Source: Sacculina carcini
Taxonomy: Eukaryota; Arthropoda; Thecostraca; Sacculinidae
Reading direction: 5' to 3'
Assembly (NCBI GenBank): GCA_916048095.2
Contig: OU696570.1
Location: 12,881,020 to 12,945,019, forward strand
Length of the DNA stretch: 64,000 bases
Part shown: piece by piece, positions 26,867 to 39,200 of the stretch
Position numbering within the stretch: position 1 is the stretch's first letter
Layout of the letters: every line of letters starts with the position of its first letter
The notes under the pieces: generated by a model
The model's database searches: none
What the model was told of the DNA's origin: nothing
What the model saw: the letters and a program-made list of their open reading frames with translations, nothing else
Made by a program: the position numbers and the translations under genes

Positions 26867-28015
26867 TTAAAACAACACATTTCGCATCTCCAGTGCAGAC
26901 GAGAGATGTTGTTGAACGTGTGCAATACAGCGGGCGCAATTTTGTGCGCTCACATTTCCTAAACTCTCCGAAATTATCGCCTCCAATGCCGATAATCTTT
27001 GTTCTGCTTGCGAAATGGCATAATTTCTGCTAGTCAAAATTGTTGGCAGCTGGTCGGTTAGTTTTCTTTTCACCTCGCTCTTCAATTGGGACCACACCAT
27101 CTCGATGGCATTCATCATCGGGCTGTATGGAGCCAGACGTAGAAAATGATGAGATTTGTACTCGTCCTCGGCGAACACTAGCTCAATTTGATTGTGGCAT
27201 GGTGCATTATCAACCACAAGCACCACGGGTCCGCCAAACGTTATTTTTGCCGCCTGGAGACATTGGCGCACAAACTCGTTCGCATCGTTGATTTTGTGCG
27301 ATCCTCGGCGGATTTGATGATGAAGAAGCCCTTGATTGGTTATGCAGCCAATAACATGTACATTTGCTCCACGACTACCAGCTGCGACGGTCGTGCATCG
27401 TGACCCGGCTCTTGATCGACCGTAATTGCGCGAAATAAACATATTGAAGTTGGTTTCGTCCATATATATGACGGGGAGCATGTTGGATTGCAGTTCCAAC
27501 AATCTCCTTGCATATTCTGCTCGTTTCTGCTTGTTTTGTATTGAGTTTGCCCTTTCAGGTTCAAATCGTATTTGCTTGATTGTGAAGAGCATCTTTTCAA
27601 GCTGACGGCGAATACACTCCTTAGAAACTTGTACGTTGAATTGCTGGCGAATTTTCTCCGTTATTTCTTTTAGCGTAATACGCGGGTTTTCCTCCACACA
27701 ATCTTCCATACACTTTATGTGGTCCTCATGTATTTTCCTTTGCCTTGAGCCTCCACGAGAGTCTTCATGGTCTTCATTAGATATCCAGCGATAAGCAGTT
27801 GATTTGGCGACTCCCAACGTTCTAGCCAGCTGCCTCCAGTCACCGCCCGACGAATGTGCAGCCACTATTTGAATTTTTTTGTCTTTGGAGTCAGATTTTT
27901 TAATATAATTCACGGTACGCCCGCTCATTATAATTGGCTCAAAAACAACTGTGATATCAAGACACGCAATGCAAATATGTGATGCGGGAAACGAAAACAC
28001 AGCGTCAGCCTTCAA
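26867..28015 (-). CDS. DD35E transposase, IS630/Tc1/mariner superfamily
   Basis: Cut-and-paste transposase, 382 residues if read from 28015. The ATG at 27928 (residue 30, MSGRTVNYI) is a better start, because the first 29 residues look unlike coding sequence and 353 residues is a normal length. Seen: helix-turn-helix DWRQLARTLGVAKSTAYRW (59-77), a second HTH-like region about 113-142, and catalytic D186 in YMDETNF, D269 in VVDNAPCHN and E305 in PYSPMMNAIE. I count 35 residues between the second Asp and the Glu. No stop or frameshift. It should bind the 21-bp units in the element's ends. The exact clade (Traveler-like or other DD35E) cannot be settled by eye. Confidence 0.92.
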   Translation of the reverse strand: MKADAVFSFPASHICIACLDITVVFEPIIMSGRTVNYIKKSDSKDKKIQIVAAHSSGGDWRQLARTLGVAKSTAYRWISNEDHEDSRGGSRQRKIHEDHIKCMEDCVEENPRITLKEITEKIRQQFNVQVSKECIRRQLEKMLFTIKQIRFEPERANSIQNKQKRAEYARRLLELQSNMLPVIYMDETNFNMFISRNYGRSRAGSRCTTVAAGSRGANVHVIGCITNQGLLHHQIRRGSHKINDANEFVRQCLQAAKITFGGPVVLVVDNAPCHNQIELVFAEDEYKSHHFLRLAPYSPMMNAIEMVWSQLKSEVKRKLTDQLPTILTSRNYAISQAEQRLSALEAIISESLGNVSAQNCARCIAHVQQHLSSALEMRNVLF

Positions 28016-28217
28016 TATTCCAGCTATAACCGGCCTGAAGCAGAAACTCGAGAACTTTTCACAAATATATCACTTATTAGACAAATTTATTAAAAATAAT
28101 CAAGTGTTGGGTGATTTATTCGGTGATTTTATTTCGTGAAAAAACATTAAAATCATAATAAATTATTCGAAAATGTCTTCAGCTTATTATTTTCAGTTCA
28201 ACGCAATGTTTCAGTCT

Positions 28218-28320
28218 CATTTTGAAGTTGATTAGTCCCATTTTGAAGTTGATTATCCCATTTTGAAGTTGATTGTTCTCATTTTGAAGTTGACTATTCT
28301 CATTTTGAAGTTGACTAATC
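28218..28320. repeat. Internal array, five 21-bp units upstream of the transposase
   Basis: CATTTTGAAGTTGA begins at 28218, 28239, 28259, 28280 and 28301, with a decayed sixth copy near 28322. The orientation is the same as the right terminal array. It lies 200-390 bp upstream of the transposase ATG, in the likely promoter region. Confidence 0.88.
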
Positions 28321-28774
28321 ATATCTTGAAATTTCATAATAAGATTTATGATTCAGATAATAATTAAGCTTGATATTAATATTTTATACTGTAAAACAGT
28401 GTTATGAGTATTTAAATGCAGTTTTAAAGTTATTATCATGTTCGTATATACGTATCTCTGAAACTGAGGAGAATGATTGTCATACATTTGTGAATTTTTC
28501 CATACTATTTCAACAAAAATTCATTCACAAAAATGTGCTTTATCTCAAACATATGCAGTCAATATTTAAATACGCACAATTATTTACTGGAACTCAATTA
28601 TATATAAGATTTCATTGTTGTATTTGTACCACACTTACATGCTTTATTTTTGTTTCGATCTATTTATTTATTTATATTTTTGTGTTCGTATTATACTGTG
28701 GTTTGCTTAGCTAATGTCATGAAAATACTTTCAGTAATAATTCACTGGATATATTGCGATAAACATCTTGGTCT

Positions 28775-28879
28775 CATTTTGAAGTTGACTATTCTCATTT
28801 TGAAGTTGATTATTCTCATTTTGAAGTTGACTGTTCCCATTTTGAAGTTGATTATTCTCATTTTGAAGTTGAAATGGTA
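28775..28879. repeat. Right terminal array, five 21-bp units
   Basis: CATTTTGAAGTTGA starts at 28775, 28796, 28817, 28838 and 28859, a strict 21-bp period, ending GAAATGGTA at the element border. It mirrors the left end. Confidence 0.9.
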
Positions 28880-28881
28880 TA

Positions 28882-30213
28882 GTTTGACTGTTAGGTGCGC
28901 GAAGAAAAAAAATGCTCTAAAATCCTAAGAATTTGCGCTTAAAATTTCACTAAAATACCACTAAAATATGTAAGCATGTTTACAGTGATCCATAGGGCGT
29001 ATCGCCAAAGGAAACCCAGCTCAAACGAAATAATTCACTATTAAGCAGGTATAATATTCCCTATAGGTCGTGGGCGTGCTCGCCAACCAAAGATAGACCA
29101 GTCTATTGAAAACTTAAGCGATACAAACAAAAAGTGTTGCCATCAAACATTTCAAAAGACAAAAGATAGTCTTTTAAAACTGGCCTTCCTAGAATACCCG
29201 GACACCCAAACTTGGTGCCTACACAATCCATGCTGAAAACCCGCACAGCCAAACACCACCCCCGGCAAGGCAACACAGACAAAATGGCTGCCCGTGCCCG
29301 GCGGTGGACGACGGCATTATAAGACACACAATCGCTCGGACAAATCATTTATAGCCGAGCTGTGGGAGTCCCGCGGGGGTCGTTGTCGACCATCATGTTG
29401 TCATGGCAACGAACGACATTGCCGTTGCGCTCCCACGAGACCGCATTATCGGAAACTGGCGCAATATCACCCCCGACGCTCGGTGAGCATCAAAACCATG
29501 CGGGCTAGTTTTGATAAGTTCAACGTACATAGGAACACAGCTCTAGATTTCGAGCGAAAGCGTTGGTGAGCGCTGGAGGGGATCAAGTCAATGCCATTGT
29601 GCTGCATCGCCGTCGTTTACCGGTGCTTCCTGAGTCAACATCATCAGTGGACCACCTTCCAACTACCTCCATCTAAGACTTCAACAACTTAATCTACATA
29701 TTTCTACAGATCAATATCAAACGACCTCTAAACTAAACAAACACAATCAATTTGTAGACAACGAATATTTCTTGAGGCTTCACTCATTGGTTTCGTCTTG
29801 GTTTATACTTGGCCGGTTCGACGGTAAGACTGGATTGAGATAAGTCGAATATCTATTTGAGAATATGCGGAAATTTGAGATAATTGTCAATGAAAATGTT
29901 CAGCAGTCGAGTGAAATCAGCGTATAAGGCAATCTGGTGATGAGAGCTAGTCAGGCAGTCTATTTCTTTTTCAATTATATCTATCCTTTATATGAAGTGA
30001 GTTCTTTTCATATCCAGTAGAAAAACAAACCAGCGGCAAACAGTCTTTGACAAATCCACCCTACCTCTCTTCTGCCGTGATGCATTTCCCACCACTAGCG
30101 GAAACAGAGGCGACAGTACCCTCACTTCTGGCAAATTTCCTGATATTATATGTTTGTTTTAAGAAAATAGGTGCAAGACAAATTAATGGGTTCTATTTTT
30201 GGTGAAGAATCAA
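28882..30213. other. No supported gene; one GC-rich patch
   Basis: 29250-29600 is richer in GC than its surroundings and contains AAAATGGCTGCC at 29281-29292, similar to a YY1 promoter box. No exon structure could be supported. Confidence 0.4.
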
Positions 30214-30221
30214 TTGATCAC

Positions 30222-31461
30222 TAGGGCTGTCTAAAGTTAATAAAGTTACTTTTTCACCTAAAGGTCACTTTTTCATAAGCTACCTAAAACTGCATGAAAA
30301 AGTTGTGTACGATAATTATTAAAAAAGTTATTAGGTTACCAAAAGTCATTTTTTCATCGTTAGGTTACTTTTTTGCTTTTAAGGTTACTTTTTTATCGTC
30401 AGGATACCTTTTGTTATTTTTCTTGTTATTAGGTAAGTTTACCACGAAATTTGGTGGCTTTTTGCAGATAAGAGGCACAAAAACGGTATATATGAGGATA
30501 AAATAGGAAAAGAGATGGAATATTAGGTCTGAAGATCAAGAAATGTCAACATTTCTGCTGTTAGGATTTAGCAATTGATATTCAGCTTAATATCCGTGCT
30601 ACTCGATATTTATACGTTTTTGGGTACGCAGGATAGTGTAATTCCATTTTAGGAAATGTCCACAAACCGGAGGGTGTCGTGAGATGTTTGGAGCGTGGTA
30701 TAGTACGATGTGTGAGCTCTCTATACCAGATACTGCACTGTAACACTTGACAGTACGTATTTACTTGAACAGGAATTTGCACGTGATTTTCTGGGCGTGT
30801 GATAGCGCCATTATCCCACGTTTGACATATGGGAGGACGGGGGACAATCACACATGCAGTGTTTACGCTCACACTAATATACAAACTGTAGTAAGTGCTA
30901 TTTGATAAAAAGTTCCATTGAAAAAATATAAAGAACATTATATTGCGACCATTACTAAAAATATTTTCATTTGCAATTAGTGTATTTCGCATTTGTATGA
31001 GCTTTCCACTTAAAATTATATTTTGATGGTTATGCTCCTTTTTTCGATGTTAGCTAAATTAGGTTTAGTAACTTTTGGTTGTTTGTTGTAAAAATGGTAC
31101 CAGATCGGAGAGGGTGGAAAAGTAGTACCAACTCGGAAAGATGATAAAAAAGAAGGACTGGTGTATTTTCTTCCTTCAGAACTGCAAACAGAAATCGACC
31201 TTTTTTGTAGGAGGTTATTTTTAGGTTACCTTTTTATTGGTTATTAGGTTAATTTATATGTTCATAAACAAACAACAAACAAACCGTGTATTTCATATAG
31301 CGCACTAATCAGCAAAGGCGTGATAAAAATGTGATAAAACGATACAAAAGTGATAATAACTTTAAAACTCAGGTTATTTTCAGGTTACTTTTTTAGGTTA
31401 CCTTTTCTCGAAAATAAAGTTACTTTTCTCTGATTTTTAGGTTACTTTTTTGACAGCCCGA
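30222..31461. mobile_element. Non-autonomous hAT-like element, copy 1 (1.24 kb)
   Basis: Begins TAGGGCTGTC and ends GACAGCCCGA, flanked on both sides by TTGATCAC (30214-30221 and 31462-31469), a perfect 8-bp target duplication typical of hAT. Just inside each end lie several copies of a GGTTACTTTTT-like motif. An open frame of 136 codons on minus (30992-30582) shows no transposase motif, and its differences from copy 2 are mostly non-synonymous, so I do not call it a gene. Confidence 0.9.
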
Positions 31462-31666
31462 TTGATCACTGAAAATACAACGCGTTAATATACACATAAC
31501 CACATGCTCATACACCCAGACACACAAACGCACATATCACCTAGCGCGTTGCCAGTGTCATTAGTATGCCACGATCTCACTGGAAATGCACGCCAATTAG
31601 ACTGGTGCATCTGGAAGCCTTCCAGCATGGACACCACAGGGGATTTTTGCCACACTCCCACATATG

Positions 31667-31668
<2 letters not shown>

Positions 31669-31760
<92 letters not shown>
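31669..31760. repeat. (CA)n microsatellite
   Basis: About 92 bp with two CATA interruptions. Confidence 0.95.
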
Positions 31761-31761
<1 letters not shown>

Positions 31762-32214
31762 GGGCACAGACACTTCCACACACGCGGATCACATGCGTCG
31801 TGTATGTGAGGGTAAAACCGTATCATATGGGAATATATCGTATGATAAAACTGAATAAAATGAGATAATAAAAAAGAAGATAAAACTTGTCGTATAAATT
31901 GCTCACCAATTTGCTTGAAATGTCTATACAACTAGACTCTTTCATTGGCTTACCAGTTGGATTTTGGAAATTCCATGACCAGAAAGCAGCCGCAGTATGC
32001 CCGCCAAATACTTCACTTGATACGCCTTTGATGCGGCGCGCAAGCTTAGCTCACGTGTCAGGGAGACGTACTGAAAATACCACCGACGGCTTTATGCATG
32101 CAAATTGGCCAATAATTTTGCCGAGCCATAGGACAACGTTGTTTGCGCTGTAAAAATCGTTCGCGGCATAGGCGAGTGGTCTCATCCCTGGTGGGGGGCA
32201 GTGAACATAGAAGT

Positions 32215-32470
32215 AGCCACATCTGCTGTCAGAACCATGGCGATGTCTTATGCCCCTTCCCGAAGACAATATACTTGGGACCTCCATAATAAATAAAGCA
32301 CCACTATGATAGAGGCCCAATTTTGGGAAAATGCAGTTACGAGCAGCTCCTCGGTCTATATTAAGCTGGCGACTTTTATGCGCTATTATATGATAATTTT
32401 AATGTGCCGTTGTGAGGCAACAGGGCCCTCTCGGAGTCCCTCGGCCTGGGGGATTTGGGGGTGGATGTAA
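32215..32470. repeat. Dispersed repeat family R, copy 1
   Basis: Contains TTTTGGGAAAATGCAGTTAC and GTGAGGCAACAGGGCC. The first half matches 20435-20560 and the second half matches 15355-15512, so the three are overlapping pieces of one unknown element. Confidence 0.6.
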
Positions 32471-35400
32471 CGACTCTGTCTGCTGTGCAATGGATGAGAG
32501 ACACGAAGCCTTATATTTTGGTTTTCCCACATCCCATCTCTCAATATCATCAACATTTCAAGATTTCTCCTGATGAAAATTTCCTATAGTCGGTGATTTG
32601 CCACCGTAGGCAAACGTATACAATTGGTCATGTACGATTACATTGGCAGCAGGTCAGCTGAGACAGTCCGATGAAAACAACAGCAAGGGTCGCAACACGT
32701 AAATACGACAGTGCCATTCTTTAGATCCTCCAGATAATACGAATATACGTATCCAGAGTTTGCGATTATAGTACCCAGAGTGAGTAATATCGGGCTTTAC
32801 AACTTCTCTTCTGTGAATTATATATGTCTAATAAATACTGCAAGCAAATCCTCATAAAAGAATTAACGATGGGTGTATTCTGAATACGGCATGGAAAAAT
32901 TCAAATGAAAAAATCGTTCAAAAGCAGTTTTTGCAGTCCTGCCCGTATTTGATGGTGGGCTATTCACTTTCTGGTGCAGATTGAAATCCAGAAGCCCCCA
33001 TACTGGTCAAATAAAAGGAAATCCATATGAAAGGAAAGCGTGTAAAAATGACAATAAAGTTATTGCAGTAAAGCGAGTAGGATAACATGAAATGTAAATC
33101 AACCACACCAGGTTTTGACGTGTATGCCGTAATTATACACATGTCATGGGATAGTAGGACCGTACTGTTGCGCATGTTTGAGCACACTTTTCCACAACAA
33201 TATACAGTTTGTTCAACGATCTGCCACAGATCAATCCACAAGCTATCATTGCATGTCGATCCTTCAATCGGATCGAAACGCTGTGCACGTGAAAAGACGA
33301 ACACAAGCGTAACTTCACTGTAACACAAGTACGATTCGTCGCGGTACTGTTAGACCAAACATTAAGCATATGCTTCAGAGTCCACGGTGACATATGCGTC
33401 TGATCTGGCCGCGTGCTGCCGAAGTCACCACCTCTACACATCACAGCCATCATATCCGCCGCTCATAAATAGTGTATATCGGTTAAGCAGAATGCGGGGA
33501 AACATTACACGCGCTCCACCAAGCGCGCGCACACTCGAATGCTGGCATATGGGAGGCGAGGCACAGTGATTTAGTGTGTCATAAATTAGCGAATGAAAAG
33601 CGAGAATGTGTGGCGCAGAAATATATGCACTTGGAGGAGCGAAAAATCCAGAGGCGTCAACATGTTTACTCAGCTCGTCGGAACATTCACACACAAGCAC
33701 TTGTTCACTCAACTGCAAAAATACTCAGTGTGCACTGAGTGGGGCTAGACAAGAAATGAAAATTATGAATCCGTCTCTCTGGTCCTCAGAAAAACTCCAT
33801 TTTTGGTTTTCGCCTAAACAACTCTCTTCCTGCTCATAACTCCGCTTCCTCTACCCTCCGGCCTTTCTCTCATTAACTTCGTCAATATCAATTTGACCCC
33901 TCCTCTAATACTGATATTTTCTTAATAACTTTTATTCATTCTCTGAGGCTGATTTTATCATATATAATCCTTTCTTACGTGACTGGAGCACAGTCAATTC
34001 ATTTTCCTTTATCATCCTTGTTTTGCGTGCTTGTTCCTGTATCCTACATGTTTGACAGTTCTTTACTGATGCAGTGTGATTTGCTTTCCATTGTAAATTC
34101 CATTGCTAATTCTACTGATTCTCACACATTCACAACACTACAGTTCTCAATTCCGTGCTCTTCGTGATGTCGGAAAGTAATGCGACTTTGTTTTCATTCA
34201 TTCTCTTTTGACCTTAACACAATAAACGTGTGTCGAAACACGCATGCCCGGTGAACAGTTTTTCTCTCCTGCACAAGAGGTCAGCACCGTTTGCGCCGAC
34301 TGTCAAATTCAGTTGTTTCGTCAGGCGATAGAGCAGCCAATGAGGCTAGCTAATGTTGCAAACTTCCGTCATTGGCAGTGGCAGAGTTAGATGTCAAACT
34401 AGGGGCTGTACCCTCAACAATGATAAACAACTCTGAAAGTCCAACATTCCGTTGCTGCCCCAGTTGAATTGCGCATGCGAAACCCTTTCACAATTGGCCC
34501 GCATATGTCAGCTCCACCAAAGAAAGCTCAATGGTGACGCTATTGGCCAGACGACTGACTAATGCCAGTTGGACCAAGAAACTGTCAAACTTTTTGTTCC
34601 CGTGGCGCACGTAAAAAGCTGCAACTAGACTTCGCTCTCGGCACCAATTGAAACATTTCATGAAACTTTTTAAACCATCTCAGACAGCCAGTCATTCATA
34701 CTAAGAATACGTCCACTGACGTTTTCGGCTCATCTAAATTGAGTCAACAGTCATTTAAGAATTCGCCTGAAAACGGTCGAATAACAAGATCATACACAAC
34801 GCAGAAGACCAAGCCAAAGTTGATGGTGTCACTGCACAAATCACATCGTAATGCAAGATTCCAGCAAATTCAACATACATCCATTTTTTTGTCATAGACA
34901 TAACGAGACAACGTCTGCATATATAGTACAAAGTTAAAGCAAACGGATTACGCAGGCAGTTGCGATCGAGCAATGAATGCGAGTGCCCAATGCGAATGCA
35001 CCCGCAAAAGCTTCGATATACCACAAAATGATCACACGTTTTATAACCAAGTAAAGCTAATTCCGAGAGCAGAGCCGCCTCCACAACAGCCCATTGGAGC
35101 CCTCGGCCACAAGCAGACGCTAGTAAACACACCAAACGCTGCCTTCGGAATATGATTGACGACATCTCTCTCGTCCACCCGATATCCAGACGACACATCA
35201 GCTCAAAGTCGACCAGCTACTCCACAATATGCATGGTGCAATGTGGGAACATTTTTCTAGTCGTGCTAACACTGTTCAATGTTGGCCCTCCCATCTACGA
35301 GAATATTGGACACACTTTACCCGCGGACCATAGCAAGGTTGACTCACCTCCACAGCAAGGCCCTCATCCCCCCAGACGTATATCATCAGTACTTTCATAA

Positions 35401-35756
35401 TAATGACACTGACAATTTCGATATAGTTTGTTATATACTCAGTACTGTCATATACTCTAGACTCCCCTTTAAAATGTATGGATCTGCTACTGTTGCTGAA
35501 CGTCGAAGCAGGTTAGATCCGTGCAAACACCTGTGCCGACGATCGCTCGTCAACAATTATACATGAATACATCTCGATTCGAGAAATCCCAGAGACTCAC
35601 TCTCGAAGATTATGTACATAAATTTCGCTCGCGTTCACTTCGACAGGCGTCAACAGCTATTCAGTGACACACCATCACTCATGAAGTCAACACCATCACT
35701 TCTTGTGTCACTGTAACCTATGTCGTCAGGCACACCGCGACACAAATACGTCAATT
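32471..35756. other. No gene seen
   Basis: Ordinary unique-looking sequence. The longest open frame (34755-35198, minus) shows no motif or codon bias. Confidence 0.55.
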
Positions 35757-35945
35757 AGTGGTAGTTTCCGAGTGGCTTTCTGACTAGCGCACTCTGAAAT
35801 CCGTGGCCAAAGATGCGTGACTCTTATTTTGGCCAGGTCTCGTTTCTCAACACCTCCGCTTGGATGTATCGGCAATTACCGCTGAGTTAACCACAAATAG
35901 TCTCAACAGACCGGTGCAAGCCTGAACTACCGATAATACATATTT
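35757..35945 (+). repeat. tRNA-like SINE, related to the copy at 37.3 kb
   Basis: Has GAGTGGCTTTCTGACTAGCG and GAAATCCGTGG in the head. The following AACACCTCCGCTTG...CAACAGACCGGTGCAAG body matches 37340-37430. Confidence 0.45.
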
Positions 35946-36589
35946 ATTACCTCTAAAATATCGATAAAATTGTTTCGTACCGATATTCAGTACCAGCATA
36001 CCCGGACAATCATCTGAACGACTATATACCTCACATGATTTTCAGTGACAGCCGTTTTGAAACTATAGGCTTACATAATAGTGTAATTCAACCAAGTCTC
36101 ACCTGCAGCAATTGACTGTGGAGTTACTCAGTAAGCGTGGTAGGAATGTTATATATATCGCAATCTGAGCCAAGTTAATGACCCAAACATTTCGACAATA
36201 TCACGACAGAGCTGCAACAAGTCGACCAACAGTTGCTCGGACAAATATATCTCCGCCGCCAAATCATATGATGGAACAGTTGAAATGATGGAAAGTTAAA
36301 CGTTAACGACCTTCACCTCGTTTTCCCGCCTTGGCCAAATACATTAAGTTAACCGATATAACACCATAAATGCAGATGACCATGAATTATTGCTTGAAAT
36401 ACGGGTAAAATAAAAATAGCAATATATAACTTCAAAAACAATTATTAAATTAACCTCCAAATGATCAAGACCCCTGGTGACGCGACTTCAACGGCGCCAC
36501 ATAAACAATTTTTCGCCGCTGCGATGATTGATAAACACATTAAAAAAATTATTTCCACGATTTAGATGTTGACGACTTACCTAACTTAC

Positions 36590-36650
36590 GGTAGGGGATA
36601 AGAGTACTGCCGCCGTACCCGCTGCGTGTCGTAAGCGGCGACTGAACGCA
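36590..36650. repeat. Dispersed 60-bp repeat, copy 2
   Basis: TACGGTAGGGGATAAGAG, GCCGCCGTACCCGCTGCG and TGTCGTAAGCGGCGACT match 5668-5735. Origin unknown; probably part of a SINE or LINE. Confidence 0.6.
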
Positions 36651-37274
36651 GACACTGCTTCCTCCATCCATATTTGTGCTTTTGTGTGTTCAATTTTATT
36701 ATCATTCAGTTATAACGTCATTCAATTCATGCGCGTTTTTGTCTTCGACATTTATGAAGATTGATAGACAGTGAGTGTGTGCGTACTTATATAGTAGGTC
36801 GGAGTGTTTTTGCTGTGTTTTTCTGGTGTTGTTGTTGTTGTTTATGTTGTTTTTGTGAATATTGAAAGGATATATATACGTTTGAATTCTTGCAAACTTG
36901 TATTTTTCTGAGGTGACGCTGAAAGTGAAGCAATCCAAGCGTGCCATCCAAGCGAGGGCGATAATCCAGCAGGGTTTGCATCCCCCTTGGATATCAGCAC
37001 TTGTCTCTTGTCCTCTACCAGAACTAATAAATTACCAACGCATCTACATGTTTTTGTAGGTGTCCGAAAAGAGAATAATGTTAGCGCCCGTTTATAAGCA
37101 CCAACAATTGATGTTAAAGGCATTTTAAGGATATATTTTGTAAACGTAGTTTGTTACTTGTTTAGTTTATGTTGTGCGTGTAGACATGCCATCTATGAAT
37201 CATTCTTTTGCATCTCAAGGCAGGTCCCACAGTGAACCCATCTATAGCAGTACTCCCGCTAGAGTCGACTGCGC

Positions 37275-37440
37275 CACCTATGGGATACATCAGAATACAT
37301 ATGTTCGCGGTTCAAATCCTGGCCCTGGTTCTTTCATCAACAACTCCGCTTGAGTCTACAGGGATCCACCACAGTAGATGGGCGCACAGTCGGGCGCATC
37401 ACATAGTCCCAACAGGCTGGTGCACGTTTAAACCGCGAAT
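37275..37440 (+). repeat. tRNA-like SINE fragment
   Basis: GCGGTTCAAATCCTGG (B box), then TCAACAACTCCGCTTGAG and CAACAGGCTGGTGCACG, shared with 35840-35930. Confidence 0.45.
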
Positions 37441-38032
37441 AACAACGTTTACAGTTCGATGAGTAGGAGTGGAATATAAAATTTGTTCTATCTACGAAAA
37501 ATAAGGTGTACGAACTGACAAGGACGAAGAGGAAATAAAAAACACGTGAAATAAATGTCAACGCGTAAACGGCGAAACACGATTAGTAAAAACTAAACCG
37601 ATAGAAAACCCGTACCTACGTGGGTTTATGAAAAAAATATACCGCTTCAACGACTATTGAAACATGACAATTATATTCTTCACGTAGCCAGTAATGCAGT
37701 CAAAAGCATACACAAAATTCACAAATACGCAGAATACACACGAAACAGCAAAATATATGCAAAAGAATGCACGGCAAACAATGCGACACAGTTTGACCAA
37801 TAGAGCACTCACTATCAGCACGCCAACAACTGAAAATCGACATATCTCACTCTTTCGTGCGTATAAGCGACACACACACACACACAAGCATGCACCAACA
37901 AGCGTCGATTAATACACAAACGATATGGATGTAGAGTATCACAATTCCGCATAAACACGCATATACCGAAACGATATCAGTGATTTACAACGGACCTATC
38001 TCCTATATGTGAATAGACTCATCTATACAGAG

Positions 38033-38326
38033 CAGAGGTCGGCAAACCTTTTTTGCTGAGGGCCAGATGACTAAAACCCGAGCGCGCGGGCCGCATAATC
38101 ATTATTTTCAATAATTGCAAGCTAGAACGAAAATTCTGGGAAATATGCCAAAAAACCAAACTTGGCATTTGATGTTAATCACGGGTGAGTTTAGTTAAAT
38201 AGCTAAGCTGTGTATTTGCTTGAAAGTTATCAAAGAAGCTAGGTCAATACATTTTATCAAGCCAACTCAAGTATCGTCGACCGGCCGGATAAACCGACGC
38301 CGTGGGACGTAGTTTGCCGACCACTG
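38033..38326. mobile_element. Miniature hAT-type element, 294 bp
   Basis: Ends CAGAGGTCGGCAAACC and AGTTTGCCGACCACTG, a widespread hAT end type. Flanks ATACAGAG and ATCTAGAG share 6 of 8 bases. It lies about 750 bp past the stop codon of the RhoGAP gene. Confidence 0.8.
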
Positions 38327-39081
38327 ATCTAGAGGCACAAAATATTCGCCACAAGGGGTTTCTTACGCGCTTAACTGATACTCTGTAACCCGTGCTAGCC
38401 GAATTCGTGACGTTTACCCACGCAAAAACAGTGCAAACACAAAATACGTCGTGTTCAAATATACAATAACGCGGGAGTACCTATCACTGAATGTTTCACA
38501 GTGATATAATATCTAAATCCAGGCATCTGTTTGCCCCAACAACATAGAACAGCCGTAGCTCAAATAATTGTTACTCTGCACGATGACATATCAACGATAA
38601 TAAAGTGCATAGTTGAAAACAGCAACTAAGATGTTGCAGACATATTCGTCTACATCGCCACATATTAAATAACCTCTTGATAGTTTCTCACAATTGCCTC
38701 TGATCGGCAAAGCTCTCCAAAAGTTCCTCACACACATACACGCTGTGTGTATGTGTAGACGCGTGTGTTTGTTTGTGGTTATGTTTGATATGTTTAATAA
38801 TGTTGGAAAATTGTATGCATATGCATGAGTATGTGTACATATGTGCGCACGTGTGTATGTACATGTATATGTAACCATCGATAATACTTGATCCATTGAT
38901 TATATTATATTTTTTTGACCGACAAAAAAAACATTTAACTTGTCCGACAATGATTGCCAATTTTTGTCCTTTGAAATACTGCGTATATAAACCAATGGCA
39001 ATACATGTGTTTACGTACACACACTCCCTCACTCTATATCTCCTTCCCTCTTTCTCTGACGCACACAAACACGAGCGAGTG

Positions 39082-39200
39082 CTAGCGCTGCCGAGAAGAC
39101 GGCTGATGTTCGCCGTGACAACAGCGCACCACCCAGCGAGCGTTGGGATTCTCCTGGTAGCAGGCCAGCATGCACGCACTGTGTTCCAGCTTCCGCTCAT
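39082..39200 (-). CDS. ARHGAP18: RhoGAP gene, last coding exon with TAG stop
   Basis: Codes the end of codon 891 and residues 892-929, then TAG at 39084-39082. The family ending is clear in ACYQENPNARWVVR; a short lineage-specific tail RCCHGEHQPSSRQR follows. The acceptor is TGTGTGTGCAG. No strong AATAAA signal is visible in the next several hundred bases on this strand. Confidence 0.92.

Larger units (their letters stand above)
26103..28879 (-). mobile_element. IS630/Tc1/mariner-type DNA transposon with tandem-array terminal repeats
   Basis: A 2.78-kb element with TA at both flanks (26101-26102 and 28880-28881), the target duplication expected of this superfamily. The outermost sequence TACCATTTCAACTTC is perfectly inverted at the right end. 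Each end is built from 21-bp repeats (four left, five right), and five more units lie inside at about 28218-28320. The transposase is on minus and uninterrupted. The element is longer than a typical 1.3-1.7-kb Tc1 element because of about 0.65 kb of non-coding DNA on the left and 0.85 kb on the right. Intact coding frame and well-matched ends suggest recent activity. Confidence 0.88.

Noticed and set aside
26111..28879. Regularly spaced repeats as a possible CRISPR array
   Set aside because: The 21-bp units are head-to-tail without spacers and border a eukaryotic transposon; no Cas genes and not a prokaryotic genome.
29250..29600. Promoter or first exon of a second host gene (YY1-like AAAATGGCTGCC, higher GC)
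   Set aside because: The ATG within it reads only 12 codons before a stop, and no downstream exon could be linked on either strand.
30582..30992. 136-codon minus-strand frame conserved in the second hAT-like copy (42022-42375)
   Set aside because: No transposase or zinc-finger motif, and the differences between copies are mostly amino-acid changing, so it is shared by descent rather than by selection.
34755..35198. 147-codon minus-strand frame
   Set aside because: No motif, ordinary base composition, no splice or promoter context.
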